Assembly (NCBI RefSeq): GCF_003202155.1
Contig: NZ_QFLI01000004.1
Location: 1-64,000, forward strand
Direction: 5' to 3'
Length of the DNA stretch: 64,000 bases
DNA from: Marinifilum breve
GTDB taxonomy: Bacteria; Bacteroidota; Bacteroidia; Bacteroidales; Marinifilaceae
Part shown: in pieces, positions 36,992 through 45,708 of the stretch
Numbering within the stretch: position 1 is the stretch's first letter
How the letters are laid out: each line of letters starts with the position of its first letter
The notes under the pieces: model-generated
What the model was told of the DNA's origin: nothing
The model's input: the letters and a program-made list of their open reading frames with translations, nothing else
The model's database searches: none
Made by a program: the position numbers and the translations under genes

Positions 36992-37088
36992 AATGCCGGA
37001 TCTCTACCTTGCGCTGTTCCTCCTTCTCACTTCCGGCATTGGTTTAAAAATATTTAACCTGAGATCAATTCTATCAACCAACCTCAGG
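36992..37088 (-). promoter_or_regulatory. Hairpins between glpK and glpF
   Basis: An inverted repeat AATGCCGGA / TCCGGCATT (36992-37000 with 37032-37040) encloses a 31-nt pyrimidine-rich loop, and a second, weaker one, CCTGAG/CTCAGG, lies near 37059-37088. No U-tract follows, so they look like mRNA processing or stabilising structures rather than terminators. Confidence 0.4.
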
Positions 37089-37105
37089 CTGTTAGATGTT
37101 GAAAA

Positions 37106-38605
37106 TTAAGCTTCTGTATCCCAATCTTTCGAACGACCAAGGGCTTTATCCCAACCTTTAATCAAGTTCTCAGATTTATCCTTAGGCATTTCTGGCTCAA
37201 ACTTACGATCCATAGCCCATTGGCTTTTAATTTCGTCAACACTATCCCAATATCCAACTGCTAAACCTGCCAAATAAGCAGCACCAAGTGCAGTAGTTTC
37301 AAGAGTTTTCGGACGGTAAACTGGTGCATCTAATACATCCGACTGGAATTGCATTAATAGGTTGTTAATTGCAGCACCACCGTCAACACGTAATTCGTTA
37401 ATTTCGATTCCAGCATCAGCCTCCATAGCTTTCAATACATCTCTGGTTTGGAAAGCGATACCTTCTAATGCAGCTCTTGCTATGTGAGCAGAAGTAGATC
37501 CTCTTGTTAAACCAACAATTGTACCTCTAGCATATTGATCCCAGTGAGGAGCTCCTAAACCTGTAAGTGCAGGAACAAGGAATACACCACCGTTATCTTC
37601 TACCGAACCAGCCAATTCTTCTACTTCAGGAGATGATTTGATAATTCCTAAACCATCACGTAACCACTGTACGATAGCTCCTCCCATGAAAATACTTCCT
37701 TCCAAACAGTAAGTAGTTTCACCATTTATTTGCCATCCGATGGTAGTTAACAAGTTGTTGTTTGATTTTACTGGAGTTGTTCCGGTATTACATAGCATGA
37801 AACATCCTGTTCCATAAGTATTCTTCACCGAACCTGGTTTGATACACATTTGACCGAAAGTAGCAGCTTGCTGGTCACCTGCAATACCTGCGATAGGTAC
37901 TTCATGAGCAAAAAGAGTAGTTACTGTGTGTCCGTATACTTCTGAAGAAGATTTAACTTCTGGAAGAATGCTAGCAGGAATGTCAAGAAGTTCCAACATA
38001 TCCTTATCCCACTCTAAAGTTTTGATGTTGTAAAGTAAAGTTCTACTTGCATTGGTAACATCAGTTACATGCACTTTACCCTGAGTCAATTTCCAGATTA
38101 ACCAGCTATCGATAGTACCAAATGCTAATTTTCCAGCTTCTGCTTTTTCACGAGCACCTTCAACATTATCAAGAATCCACTTTACTTTAGTTCCTGAGAA
38201 GTAAGAGTCGATAATCAAACCTGTCTTATCCTGAATCATATCAGCATGTCCTTGTGCCTTTAACTCATCACAGTATTTAGATGTACGACGATCTTGCCAA
38301 ACGATTGCGTTATAAATTGGCTCACTGGTTTCGCGGTCCCAAACAACGGTTGTCTCTCTCTGGTTTGTGATACCAATCCCTGCAATACTTTTACCATTAG
38401 CTCCAGCTTGTGTAATAGCCTCAGCTGCTACACCTGCTTGTGTAGACCAAATCTCGTTTGCATCATGCTCTACCCAGCCTGGCTGAGGAAAAATTTGGGT
38501 AAATTCCTTCTGCGCCACGCTCACCATCTCGCCTTTCTTATTGAAAACGATTGCTCTCGAACTTGTAGTTCCTTGGTCTAAAGCTAAAATAAACTTGTCT
38601 TCCAT
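37106..38605 (-). CDS. glpK: Glycerol kinase 1
   Basis: 499 residues, full length for FGGY-family GlpK. N-terminal phosphate motif [29 protein letters not shown] and WQDRRT; mid-domain [16 protein letters not shown]-site [11 protein letters not shown] and [12 protein letters not shown]-terminal [14 protein letters not shown]-dependent phosphorylation of glycerol to sn-glycerol-3-phosphate in the cytoplasm. Upstream of glpF on the same strand. A second glpK copy (45709-47226) belongs to the padR unit. Confidence 0.96.
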   Translation of the reverse strand: MEDKFILALDQGTTSSRAIVFNKKGEMVSVAQKEFTQIFPQPGWVEHDANEIWSTQAGVAAEAITQAGANGKSIAGIGITNQRETTVVWDRETSEPIYNAIVWQDRRTSKYCDELKAQGHADMIQDKTGLIIDSYFSGTKVKWILDNVEGAREKAEAGKLAFGTIDSWLIWKLTQGKVHVTDVTNASRTLLYNIKTLEWDKDMLELLDIPASILPEVKSSSEVYGHTVTTLFAHEVPIAGIAGDQQAATFGQMCIKPGSVKNTYGTGCFMLCNTGTTPVKSNNNLLTTIGWQINGETTYCLEGSIFMGGAIVQWLRDGLGIIKSSPEVEELAGSVEDNGGVFLVPALTGLGAPHWDQYARGTIVGLTRGSTSAHIARAALEGIAFQTRDVLKAMEADAGIEINELRVDGGAAINNLLMQFQSDVLDAPVYRPKTLETTALGAAYLAGLAVGYWDSVDEIKSQWAMDRKFEPEMPKDKSENLIKGWDKALGRSKDWDTEA

Positions 38606-38946
38606 AATTCAATTAATTTGGGTTATTGTGTTATAAAAATTAGTTCTTTTCCGAGTTCTCAATTCCAACAACTTACAAAACGTAAACGATTGCAATTGAT
38701 TCATAAAAATTTTTAATCCTTCGGATTAAAACATCAAGTCATTAACACTCAACTTGATTAGAGGTTTAGGGTTGTGATGAAACCATCACTTTTAATGAAA
38801 TGTAGGACTATGAAAGCAAGGCAATATCGTGCCAAAACTAACAAATTGATTAATAATATTGTAACAATTAATAAAATCAGTAGTTATAAATAACAGACTA
38901 AGAACTACCTTTAATAAAACCCTTGCTCAATATGTCCTACATTTTT
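38606..38946 (-). promoter_or_regulatory. Long glpK leader with candidate promoter and hairpin
   Basis: 341 bp without a gene. On the minus strand, TAGTTTTG (38840-38833) matches TAnnTTTG, but the TTG at the correct distance is replaced by TTA, so the promoter is tentative. A hairpin (TTTTAATCC-gaa-GGATTAAAA, about 38708-38729) followed by ATTTTTA lies about 105 nt before the ATG. A degenerate copy of the TTGTnnnACTATGTA motif is at 38799-38814 (10 of 12 fixed positions). Confidence 0.45.
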
Positions 38947-40509
38947 TCATTTCAATATGTACTGGGCTGCCAAATCATTAAATTTCTTTACCTGATCATC
39001 TTCCCATTGTTTATCGTATCCAAGCTCCTTTGCCATTAATTCAGCCACTTTTGGAGCCATTCTTACACTTTCTCTTGCATCAAGAAGTAAAGCTCTTGTT
39101 CTACGCGATAAAAAATCTTCTACAGTTCTGGCCATTTCGTTTCTAACTGCCCAAACAACCTGCGCATTCAATACTTTAAGTTCTCCACTCAAATATTCAT
39201 TTAAGCCATCTTCTTGCTTAGCCAAATCCAAAATCTTTTCTTCATCCGATCCATAGAAATACATCGGATTGCTTAAATCTGGATTTTCCTTATATCCGTG
39301 AATTTGTAAATTTCTTGTTACTGATTTTTTCTGTTCCAGACCAGCTGTTTTAGCAACTGTATTCATTACATCTTCAGCCATTTGACGATAAGTTGTCCAT
39401 TTTCCACCTGTTAAAGTCACCATACCAGATTCGGACACAACAATCTTATGTCCTCTTGAAATCTCTTTGGTTTTCGCCCCATCTTGTGTTGGAGCTGCCA
39501 AAGGCCTCAAGCCAGCAAATACACTTTTTACATCTGATCTTTTAGGTGGTTTTTCCAGGAATCTGCCCGCAGTTTCCAATATAAAATCAACTTCCTCTTC
39601 CAACGCCTTCGGTTCTAATTCTGCTTTATCTTTGTGTACATCAGTAGTACCAACAACTACTTTGTTGTGCCATGGTACTGCAAATAATACACGGCCATCA
39701 CTTGTTTTTGGAATCATTACAGCATAATCACTTGGAACAAACTCCTTATCTAATACTAAGTGAACACCTTGACTCACCCTTACGATATCTTTCGCATTAG
39801 GTTCGTCCATTTTGATAATTTTATCAACAAAAACTCCTGTCGCATTTAAGATAGCCTTTCCTTCTATGGTATAAGACTCATTATTTTCCAAGTCTGTAGC
39901 CTTCACCGCGGTGATTTTACCGTTATTTTTAACAACCCCAGTAACTTTCATATAGTTGATAGCCACTCCTCCATTCTCTACGAATGTTTGACACATGTTT
40001 ATTGCCAATCGGGAATCATCAAACTGTCCATCATGATATACTACACCACCGCTAAGCTTTTCACTTTTTAGAGTTGGTATGTGCTTAAGCGTTCTTTTCT
40101 TTGAAAATGGTAATGATCTTCCATAACCTAACTTACCAGCCATTAAATCATAAAGAGTTAATCCTAAAGTGTAGTATGGAGTTCCCCACCAATTATAATT
40201 AGGAATAATGAAGGATTGATCTTTCACCAAGTGAGGAGCATTCTTCTTTAATAAACCTCTCTCACGTAGAGCCTCAAGAACCAATGAAATATTTCCTTGA
40301 GCAAGATATCTTACGCCACCATGAACCAATTTTGTACTTCTGCTTGAAGTACCTTTTGCGAAATCATCTTGTTCAAGAAGAAGGGTTTTGTAACCACGTG
40401 TCGAAGACTCAATGGCTGCGCCCAAACCCGATGCTCCACCACCAACAATGATAACATCCCATTTCTGTTTTGAACTCTTAACCTCTCTAAGCATCTTATC
40501 TCTATCCAT
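38947..40509 (-). CDS. glpD: Aerobic-type glycerol-3-phosphate dehydrogenase (FAD)
   Basis: 520 residues from ATG 40509 (MDRDKMLREV). The longer frame to a TTG at 40551 overlaps the upstream 48-codon gene and was rejected. FAD-binding motif WDVIIVGGGASGLGAAIESSTRGYKTLLLEQ, DFAKGTSSRSTKLVHGGVRYL, ILNATGVFVDKI, GVHLVLDKEF, and FAGLRPLAAP typical of GlpD. It oxidises glycerol-3-phosphate to dihydroxyacetone phosphate at the cytoplasmic membrane. It begins 23 bp after the small gene and shares its promoter. Confidence 0.95.
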   Translation of the reverse strand: MDRDKMLREVKSSKQKWDVIIVGGGASGLGAAIESSTRGYKTLLLEQDDFAKGTSSRSTKLVHGGVRYLAQGNISLVLEALRERGLLKKNAPHLVKDQSFIIPNYNWWGTPYYTLGLTLYDLMAGKLGYGRSLPFSKKRTLKHIPTLKSEKLSGGVVYHDGQFDDSRLAINMCQTFVENGGVAINYMKVTGVVKNNGKITAVKATDLENNESYTIEGKAILNATGVFVDKIIKMDEPNAKDIVRVSQGVHLVLDKEFVPSDYAVMIPKTSDGRVLFAVPWHNKVVVGTTDVHKDKAELEPKALEEEVDFILETAGRFLEKPPKRSDVKSVFAGLRPLAAPTQDGAKTKEISRGHKIVVSESGMVTLTGGKWTTYRQMAEDVMNTVAKTAGLEQKKSVTRNLQIHGYKENPDLSNPMYFYGSDEEKILDLAKQEDGLNEYLSGELKVLNAQVVWAVRNEMARTVEDFLSRRTRALLLDARESVRMAPKVAELMAKELGYDKQWEDDQVKKFNDLAAQYILK

Positions 40510-40532
40510 GACTGCACAACCTATTGATTCTT

Positions 40533-40679
40533 CTACAATTCCTTTTCCCAATATTCCCAGATACTTCCTTTCGCTTCTTCTTCATCCTGAGTTGCCAACT
40601 CTTTTTGTCCTGACAAAATGTCTAAGAAAAAAGAATAAAGGCGATTCCCCATTTGCATATCAAATCTTACATCTTCCAT
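40533..40679 (-). CDS. 48-residue microprotein upstream of glpD (Glp-microprotein 1)
   Basis: ATG 40679 to TAG 40533-40535: 48 residues starting MEDVRFDMQMGNRLYSFFLD and ending GSIWEYWEKEL. It is the ungapped paralogue of the 48-residue frame upstream of glpT (20/48 identical; blocks NRLYxFF at 12-18 and SIWx[YF]WExEL at 39-48). Identical length, the conserved position before two glp genes and a conserved leader support it as a real gene. No signal peptide or TM helix; acidic and probably helical, cytoplasmic. Possible roles: small regulator or partner of the glp proteins (inference). The ATG lacks a Shine-Dalgarno but follows TTTATATTTTAATACTACT, conserved at the other copy. Confidence 0.68.
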   Translation of the reverse strand: MEDVRFDMQMGNRLYSFFLDILSGQKELATQDEEEAKGSIWEYWEKEL

Positions 40680-40730
40680 AGTAGTATTAAAATATAAATC
40701 TGAATACACAGTACATTGTCTTACTATGTA
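40680..40730 (-). promoter_or_regulatory. Conserved leader block of the glpD unit
   Basis: The 51 bases immediately before the microprotein ATG match the equivalent 51 bases upstream of the glpT-unit microprotein (45391-45441) at 43 positions without gaps. The distal end holds the inverted repeat TACATTG/CTATGTA and the plus-strand motif ATTGTCTTACTATGTA (40715-40730). It lies within the predicted transcript. Confidence 0.65.
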
Positions 40731-40812
40731 CCTTTATCAAAAAAAACGGAAGTATTCTTCCTATTCTATTAACAAGTTTAAAAAATATTCTCTTATTCAA
40801 ACTTGACACTTA

Positions 40813-40842
40813 CAAAGCTAAATAAAATACTTAGCATTGCAA
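40813..40842 (-). promoter_or_regulatory. Bacteroidota-type promoter of the glpD unit
   Basis: On the minus strand, TTG (40842-40840), a 19-bp spacer and TAGCTTTG (40820-40813) fit TTG-N19-TAnnTTTG exactly. The spacer is nearly identical to that of the glpT-unit promoter. A TTGCAA-ggtgct-TTGCAA repeat (40837-40854) overlaps the -33 element and may be an operator. Confidence 0.72.
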
Positions 40843-40962
40843 GGTGCTTTGCAAAGAAATAGTCTGTTTTAATTTAGTCTAAAATATCGAAACCTCATAC
40901 AAATACTATATTTACTGACAAAATAGAGTTTTGGTATTTTTAAACGACTTAAGAAAAAAAAT

Positions 40963-41002
40963 AAAAAAAGAGACCTATTTCACTTAGAAATGGTCTCTTT
41001 TC
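40963..41002 (-). terminator. Distal terminator of the glpT-glpQ-porin unit
   Basis: A long stem AAAAGAGACC(t)ATTTC / GAAATGGTCTCTTTT with one bulge, followed by a U-rich tract on the minus strand (poly-A on the plus strand at 40953-40969). Confidence 0.75.
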
Positions 41003-41058
41003 CTTAAAAAAATCAATTTAAACAGGTCTGATATTCCCTAAAAATTAAATTTTATTCA

Positions 41059-41082
41059 GAAAAACTTGCTTAGAAGCAAGCA
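41059..41082 (-). terminator. Proximal terminator of the porin gene
   Basis: Minus-strand hairpin CTTGCT-tcta-AGCAAG followed by UUUUUC, 27 bp after the porin stop; a second, stronger terminator follows 60 bp on. Confidence 0.65.
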
Positions 41083-41108
41083 AGCTTTTCCTATATAAAA
41101 GTAATCTC

Positions 41109-42449
41109 TTAAAAATTAACTTGAATTCTTCCTTTAAGAACTCCGATATTTTTATCTAATGGGTGTTTTTGATTATCAACATCCATATAGTCATAGTTCA
41201 AGCGGAACATTACATTAGAACTTAAGTAGTAATTTACAGCCAAGCTATAAGTATCAGCTTTTCCACCTTGAATACTCATGTTTCCTGCTCCACCTAAAGC
41301 AGCATTTAAATCTGCAGGACCATAAGCTCCGTTAAAATAAGTACCATCGATATCATTCAAATCTGTATGGTCGTAACGTACAAGGAATTCAAAAGCTCCA
41401 GCTTTAGGTCTTTTAATGTATGCAGTTGATGAATTATACTTATAGTTATCTCCCAATAAGAATCCAGCCTGTACATAGTAAGCTTTAGTTTCGATATCAC
41501 GAAGCTCACCATACCAATCAGGATAATCCTGAGGTTTTACTGGCCATGCATAAGTAACGTAATACAAAGGACCATCTTTCATTAATTTTGACACATAATC
41601 ATCATCACGAGTTACTTTTGCTTGCGTATATTCAGCTTGTAACATAAAAGGGCCTTTTAATGCCAAAGTTTGGAAGTTAAATCTCATATCAGACTGTGCT
41701 CCATTCATTGTAGCATTTAAAAACTTGTGTTCAGGACCAGCTGCAAATTCAACTACACGATTGTAATCATCATCGTTAAAACTTTCATTAAAACCATTTG
41801 CTTCAGGTTTTCTATAAGTAAAAGATCCACCTACCTGGAATACAAAATCTTCGTTTTGAATTGGAGTATAAGCAACTTTAGAAGTCGTAGAAAATCCTTG
41901 ATCACCTTTATTGTTGTTATCAACTGTACCTGCAAAAATACCAGTTGAACCATAGAATTTCTGAGTATAATAAGTATACCCTAAACCTACTCCACGACCA
42001 ATACCCATTGCTTGAGTTGTATTAGATGCACCAATAAATCTAAGGTTTTTACTAGACTCTGCAGCTTCAATTCCAAATGGCTCAAAGAAATTACCAACTG
42101 TAAACGTACTGTTCTTTTTGTGGTGATATCTTAAGAATGCATCTTTAATTTTCACTTCATCATTACCAAAACCAACATTAATTTTAGCACTCCATTTTCC
42201 CCATCTCACACTAGTTCCAAAACGAATATCATCAATTGATACATCAGAACTTAAATCAGTAACATCATCAAAATAGTGAACACCATCCATGTAAATTCTA
42301 CCATTAATGCTTACTTGGTATTCTTTATCCGCAGAAGTTAATTTAATTCCTCCATTCGGATTATCTACTGAGATTTTATTTTCCTGAGCATTTGCCCCTG
42401 AAGCTAATACTCCCGTTAATAAGGCAGCTATATATAATTTTTTAAACAT
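41109..42449 (-). CDS. OprO/OprP-like phosphate-selective porin
   Basis: 446 residues with a signal peptide (LASGANAQ). The protein follows the phosphate-selective porin O/P pattern: ADKEYQVSINGRIYMDGVHYF at the start, DIRFGTSVRWGKWSAKINVGF, KDAFLRYHHKKNSTFTVGNFFEPFGIE, and terminal strand GVLKGRIQVNF. In this cluster it probably admits anionic glycerophosphodiesters or glycerol-3-phosphate through the outer membrane. Last gene of the glpT-glpQ-porin unit, 36 bp after glpQ and followed by two terminators. Confidence 0.88.
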   Translation of the reverse strand: MFKKLYIAALLTGVLASGANAQENKISVDNPNGGIKLTSADKEYQVSINGRIYMDGVHYFDDVTDLSSDVSIDDIRFGTSVRWGKWSAKINVGFGNDEVKIKDAFLRYHHKKNSTFTVGNFFEPFGIEAAESSKNLRFIGASNTTQAMGIGRGVGLGYTYYTQKFYGSTGIFAGTVDNNNKGDQGFSTTSKVAYTPIQNEDFVFQVGGSFTYRKPEANGFNESFNDDDYNRVVEFAAGPEHKFLNATMNGAQSDMRFNFQTLALKGPFMLQAEYTQAKVTRDDDYVSKLMKDGPLYYVTYAWPVKPQDYPDWYGELRDIETKAYYVQAGFLLGDNYKYNSSTAYIKRPKAGAFEFLVRYDHTDLNDIDGTYFNGAYGPADLNAALGGAGNMSIQGGKADTYSLAVNYYLSSNVMFRLNYDYMDVDNQKHPLDKNIGVLKGRIQVNF

Positions 42450-42485
42450 ATTACTTTTGCTTAATAATTTGTAAATAGAAATTGA

Positions 42486-43796
42486 TTAGTATCCTAAAGC
42501 GTCTAATACTTCTTGAGCAGTACCCACTACTTCACGCTTCTGGTAATTCATAGAAAGATCTGTAAGATTTGTAAATCCACCATCGATAAACATATTTGAA
42601 TTTACATCGTAATTAAAGTTTCCTTGTACAGTTCTATTTGGATCTTCAAAACGTGATACTCCACCGTAGAAGTAATCTCCATTATACTTTCTTAACTGAT
42701 CTTCAGTGTCGAATGAGTATGCATGAACAAGCATTCCTGCTCTGTGATACATTTCACACATCCATGGCTCAGTAAGGTCTGGATATTTATTAGGCTTACC
42801 TTCGATTGAAGGACCCGCAATATGACAATTGTATTCTACTGAGAAATTGATGAATTCAGCTAAAGACTCTATTGTATTAGATGGTCTTACATATGATGCG
42901 CTTTCATCTTCCCATAGCAACATACATTTTGGCACTCCTGGTAATTCTCTTTCAAGATTAACGATTGATTGTCTTGAGAAAGACTGTAAAATGAATCGTC
43001 CATTTGTATTCGCTACATCAACTTTCCCTGGCGTTGTTGGAATTGCTTTTGGAGAAGCAGTTACATTCCATCCTTCAGCAGTTAAGAATTTTGCCAAGTC
43101 AGCTTCCATTCCTGAGAATAGGTAAGGCTCTTTGGTTTCTGCATAAACACCTGGACGGTTACCATTGTCTTGTGGATCAACTTCGAATTCGTAATATCCT
43201 GCCCATTCTCCAGCTTCAGTAAGTCTGGTCATATCTTTTACAGGCTCACCATTTACATCTCTTTTGATTCTGTATCCTTCTGCAATTTTCATCACTTCTT
43301 CAAGAGTAGAAATTTTCTCTCCTACAAATGACTCTCTTGCATTTTCAGGTACATCAACATTAAACCAAGCACCTGCATCAAGCTTTCTCAACTCAGCCAA
43401 AGTAAAGTAACTTACTGGGTAATCTTCTTTCCCTGGGAAAATACTCTCAATATTTGATGTTCTTCTTAAGTTATTATCATGAAGAGCTAACAATACACCA
43501 TCTTTTGTTCTTTGTAAGTCAATTTCAAGATAATCTGCACCCATATTTCTTGCCCAACGGAAAGCCGCTTCAGTTTCTTCCGGAGCCCAGAAAGTTGACC
43601 CTCTATGTGCAATCACGATATCTTTCTTAACGTAATCTCTTACCACCTTAGCTTCGGCACTTAATTCTTTAAGTGGATAAGTTTTGTAGTAGTTAAATTC
43701 ATTGTAATCTGGTGTATCATCTTCACACCCTGCTAAGCCTATAGAACATAAGGCCATCGCACCTAATAATAGGTTCTTAAGATTAAATTTTTCCAT
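42486..43796 (-). CDS. glpQ: Glycerophosphodiester phosphodiesterase lipoprotein
   Basis: 436 residues. Lipoprotein signal ending CSIGLAGC (Cys24). GDPD catalytic elements: IAHRGSTFWAPEET (His-Arg-Gly), DYLEIDLQRTKDG (Glu/Asp metal ligands) and LLALHDNNLRRTSNI (second His). It hydrolyses glycerophosphodiesters to glycerol-3-phosphate plus an alcohol in the periplasm or at the cell surface. It lies between glpT and the porin on one strand, matching an import-and-hydrolyse pathway. The insert around residues 180-260 is larger than in E. coli GlpQ. Confidence 0.92.
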   Translation of the reverse strand: MEKFNLKNLLLGAMALCSIGLAGCEDDTPDYNEFNYYKTYPLKELSAEAKVVRDYVKKDIVIAHRGSTFWAPEETEAAFRWARNMGADYLEIDLQRTKDGVLLALHDNNLRRTSNIESIFPGKEDYPVSYFTLAELRKLDAGAWFNVDVPENARESFVGEKISTLEEVMKIAEGYRIKRDVNGEPVKDMTRLTEAGEWAGYYEFEVDPQDNGNRPGVYAETKEPYLFSGMEADLAKFLTAEGWNVTASPKAIPTTPGKVDVANTNGRFILQSFSRQSIVNLERELPGVPKCMLLWEDESASYVRPSNTIESLAEFINFSVEYNCHIAGPSIEGKPNKYPDLTEPWMCEMYHRAGMLVHAYSFDTEDQLRKYNGDYFYGGVSRFEDPNRTVQGNFNYDVNSNMFIDGGFTNLTDLSMNYQKREVVGTAQEVLDALGY

Positions 43797-43853
43797 ATTA
43801 TTTAAATTTTGAAGGTTAATTTCTATTTATGATTAAATCTTTACTTCCGAATT

Positions 43854-45191
43854 TTAATGATGAATTCCGTTGTGCCCTCTAATTTCCTGTATCCACGAAA
43901 TAGCAATAAAAAGAATAGATAACACACAAGCTCCAAGAAGAACCATAAATCCACCTGTCCAACTCCATTTGTCAACAACCGCACCCATTGCAATATTTGC
44001 AAAAAGAGCACCTCCCATATAACCAAACAAGCCAGTTAAACCAGCAGCTGTACCAGCAGCTTTTTTAGGAACCAAATCAAGAGCATGAACACCAATAAGC
44101 ATTACCGGACCATAGATTAAGAAACCGATACATACTAATGCTATTGAATTTGCTACAATAGAGTCACTTGTCCAGTACATGAATACTGAGATAGTTACAA
44201 GTACCATATAAATAATACTTACAGGAGCACGTTTCCCCTTAAATACACTATCACTTAAATACCCACACAAAAGAGTTCCAGGTATTCCTGCCCATTCGTA
44301 GGCAAAATACGCCCAACCAGTTTCTTCAATAGAAAATCCTTTAGCCTCTTCAAGGTATAATGGAGCCCAATCTAAAACACCGTAGCGTACCAGATAAACG
44401 AAAGCATTGGCTATTGCAATCATCCATAAAAGTCTGTTCTTAAGAATATATTCAAGAAAAATTTGCTTTGCAGACATTTCTTCTTCAAACTTTTCTGAAT
44501 ATGAATCAGGATAATCGTCTTTATATTTTTCGATGTTTGGTAAACCACATGATTGTGGTGTATCTCTTATTAATAACCAAGCAATAAATGCAACAAGCAA
44601 TGCTACCAAGCCAGGGAAATACAATTTAGCCTGCCAGTCAACAAAAATTGCTACACCTAAAATTGCCAAAGGACCGATAATACCTCCACCAACATTATGA
44701 GCTACATTCCAAACAGACATTTTTGTTCCACGCTCTCGAATAGAAAACCAATGCACCATTACACGGCCACAAGGAGGCCATCCCATTCCCTGAAACCATC
44801 CGTTCAATAATAAAAGAACAAACATGATGGCTATCGACGATGTTGCAACTGGCAGAATACCCATAGCAATCATTGTAATTGCTGACAGCACCAAACCAAG
44901 AGTTAAGAAGCGACGAGCATTACTTCTGTCCGAAACATTACCCATTATGAACTTACTCAATCCATATGCAATAGATACTCCAGATAATGCAAATCCTAAC
45001 TCAGTTTTAGAATATCCCAAATTCACCAAATCAGGCATTGCTAATGAGAATACCTTTCTAACAAGGTAATAACCTGCATAACCCAAGAATATCCCTAAAA
45101 ACACTTGCAATCGCAATCGTTTGTAAACTGGGTCAATTTTGTTCTCAGGCAGCATCTCTTTATGAGCCGCTGGCTTTAAAAATCCAATCAT
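43854..45191 (-). CDS. glpT: Glycerol-3-phosphate transporter (MFS)
   Basis: 445 residues, twelve predicted helices of the organophosphate:phosphate antiporter family. Signature parts: [63 protein letters not shown] and [12 protein letters not shown]. It exchanges external glycerol-3-phosphate for internal phosphate at the inner membrane. First large gene of its unit; a 48-codon gene precedes it by 52 bp. Confidence 0.95.
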   Translation of the reverse strand: MIGFLKPAAHKEMLPENKIDPVYKRLRLQVFLGIFLGYAGYYLVRKVFSLAMPDLVNLGYSKTELGFALSGVSIAYGLSKFIMGNVSDRSNARRFLTLGLVLSAITMIAMGILPVATSSIAIMFVLLLLNGWFQGMGWPPCGRVMVHWFSIRERGTKMSVWNVAHNVGGGIIGPLAILGVAIFVDWQAKLYFPGLVALLVAFIAWLLIRDTPQSCGLPNIEKYKDDYPDSYSEKFEEEMSAKQIFLEYILKNRLLWMIAIANAFVYLVRYGVLDWAPLYLEEAKGFSIEETGWAYFAYEWAGIPGTLLCGYLSDSVFKGKRAPVSIIYMVLVTISVFMYWTSDSIVANSIALVCIGFLIYGPVMLIGVHALDLVPKKAAGTAAGLTGLFGYMGGALFANIAMGAVVDKWSWTGGFMVLLGACVLSILFIAISWIQEIRGHNGIHH

Positions 45192-45243
45192 TTTAAAATA
45201 AATTTATGGTTATTGTAATTTTGAATATTTACATGAACTATAA

Positions 45244-45390
45244 TTACAATTCACACTCCCAGAAATCCCAAATACTTTTATAAACAACATCTTCTTGTTT
45301 TATCATTACAACTTTATTCGAGTCAATTATTTTCGAAAAAAATGTATACAAACGATTCTCTAGCTGCTTATCAATTTTGGTATCCATCAT
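45244..45390 (-). CDS. 48-residue microprotein upstream of glpT (Glp-microprotein 2)
   Basis: ATG 45390 (a second ATG follows directly) to TAA 45244-45246: 48 residues starting MMDTKIDKQLENRLYTFFSK and ending KSIWDFWECEL. Ungapped alignment with the glpD-unit microprotein gives 20/48 identities plus conservative changes (Y/F, D/E, L/I), concentrated in NRLYxFF and SIWxFWExEL. The middle (residues 19-38) is divergent, as expected for a protein whose two ends are constrained. No signal peptide or TM helix. Unknown family; a role in controlling or assembling the glp proteins is inferred only from position. Confidence 0.68.
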   Translation of the reverse strand: MMDTKIDKQLENRLYTFFSKIIDSNKVVMIKQEDVVYKSIWDFWECEL

Positions 45391-45441
45391 AGTGGTATTG
45401 AAATATAAATCCTAATACAAAGCACATTGTTTAACTATGTA
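45391..45441 (-). promoter_or_regulatory. Conserved leader block of the glpT unit
   Basis: 43 of 51 bases match the glpD-unit leader (40680-40730), ending exactly at the microprotein ATG. It includes the plus-strand motif ATTGTTTAACTATGTA (45426-45441). Confidence 0.65.
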
Positions 45442-45526
45442 TATGGAGTAAAAAAAAATGTTCACACTAACCCTTCATATTAACTCAATGTTATTCGTAT
45501 GTTAATTTAACGTTAAGCGAACACGA

Positions 45527-45556
45527 CAAAACTAAATAAAATACTTAGCAATACAA
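45527..45556 (-). promoter_or_regulatory. Bacteroidota-type promoter of the glpT unit
   Basis: Minus strand TTG (45556-45554), a 19-bp spacer and TAGTTTTG (45534-45527). The spacer differs from that of the glpD unit at only two positions near its 5' end. The sequence just upstream (ACTATGCACATTGT) carries half-sites resembling those in the leader block. Confidence 0.72.
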
Positions 45557-45653
45557 TGTGCATAGTTAAAAAAGATACTATTTATAACTATTCCAAAATA
45601 CCTATACTTACCAAACACTTATCTAATAAGAAGATATGAATCTTCATGAAATT

Positions 45654-45689
45654 AAAAAGGGTTATTTCATAAATGAAATAACCCTTTTT
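45654..45689 (-). terminator. Terminator of the padR-glpK2 unit
   Basis: A perfect 17-bp stem (45654-45670 with 45673-45689) with A/T-runs on both sides, 20 bp after the glpK2 stop codon. Confidence 0.9.
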
Positions 45690-45708
45690 AATTTATAATA
45701 ATACTTTC

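Noticed and set aside
40510-40551. TTG start extending GlpD by 14 residues
   Set aside because: The extension overlaps the 48-codon microprotein gene, uses a rare start and adds residues not expected in GlpD; ATG 40509 fits better.
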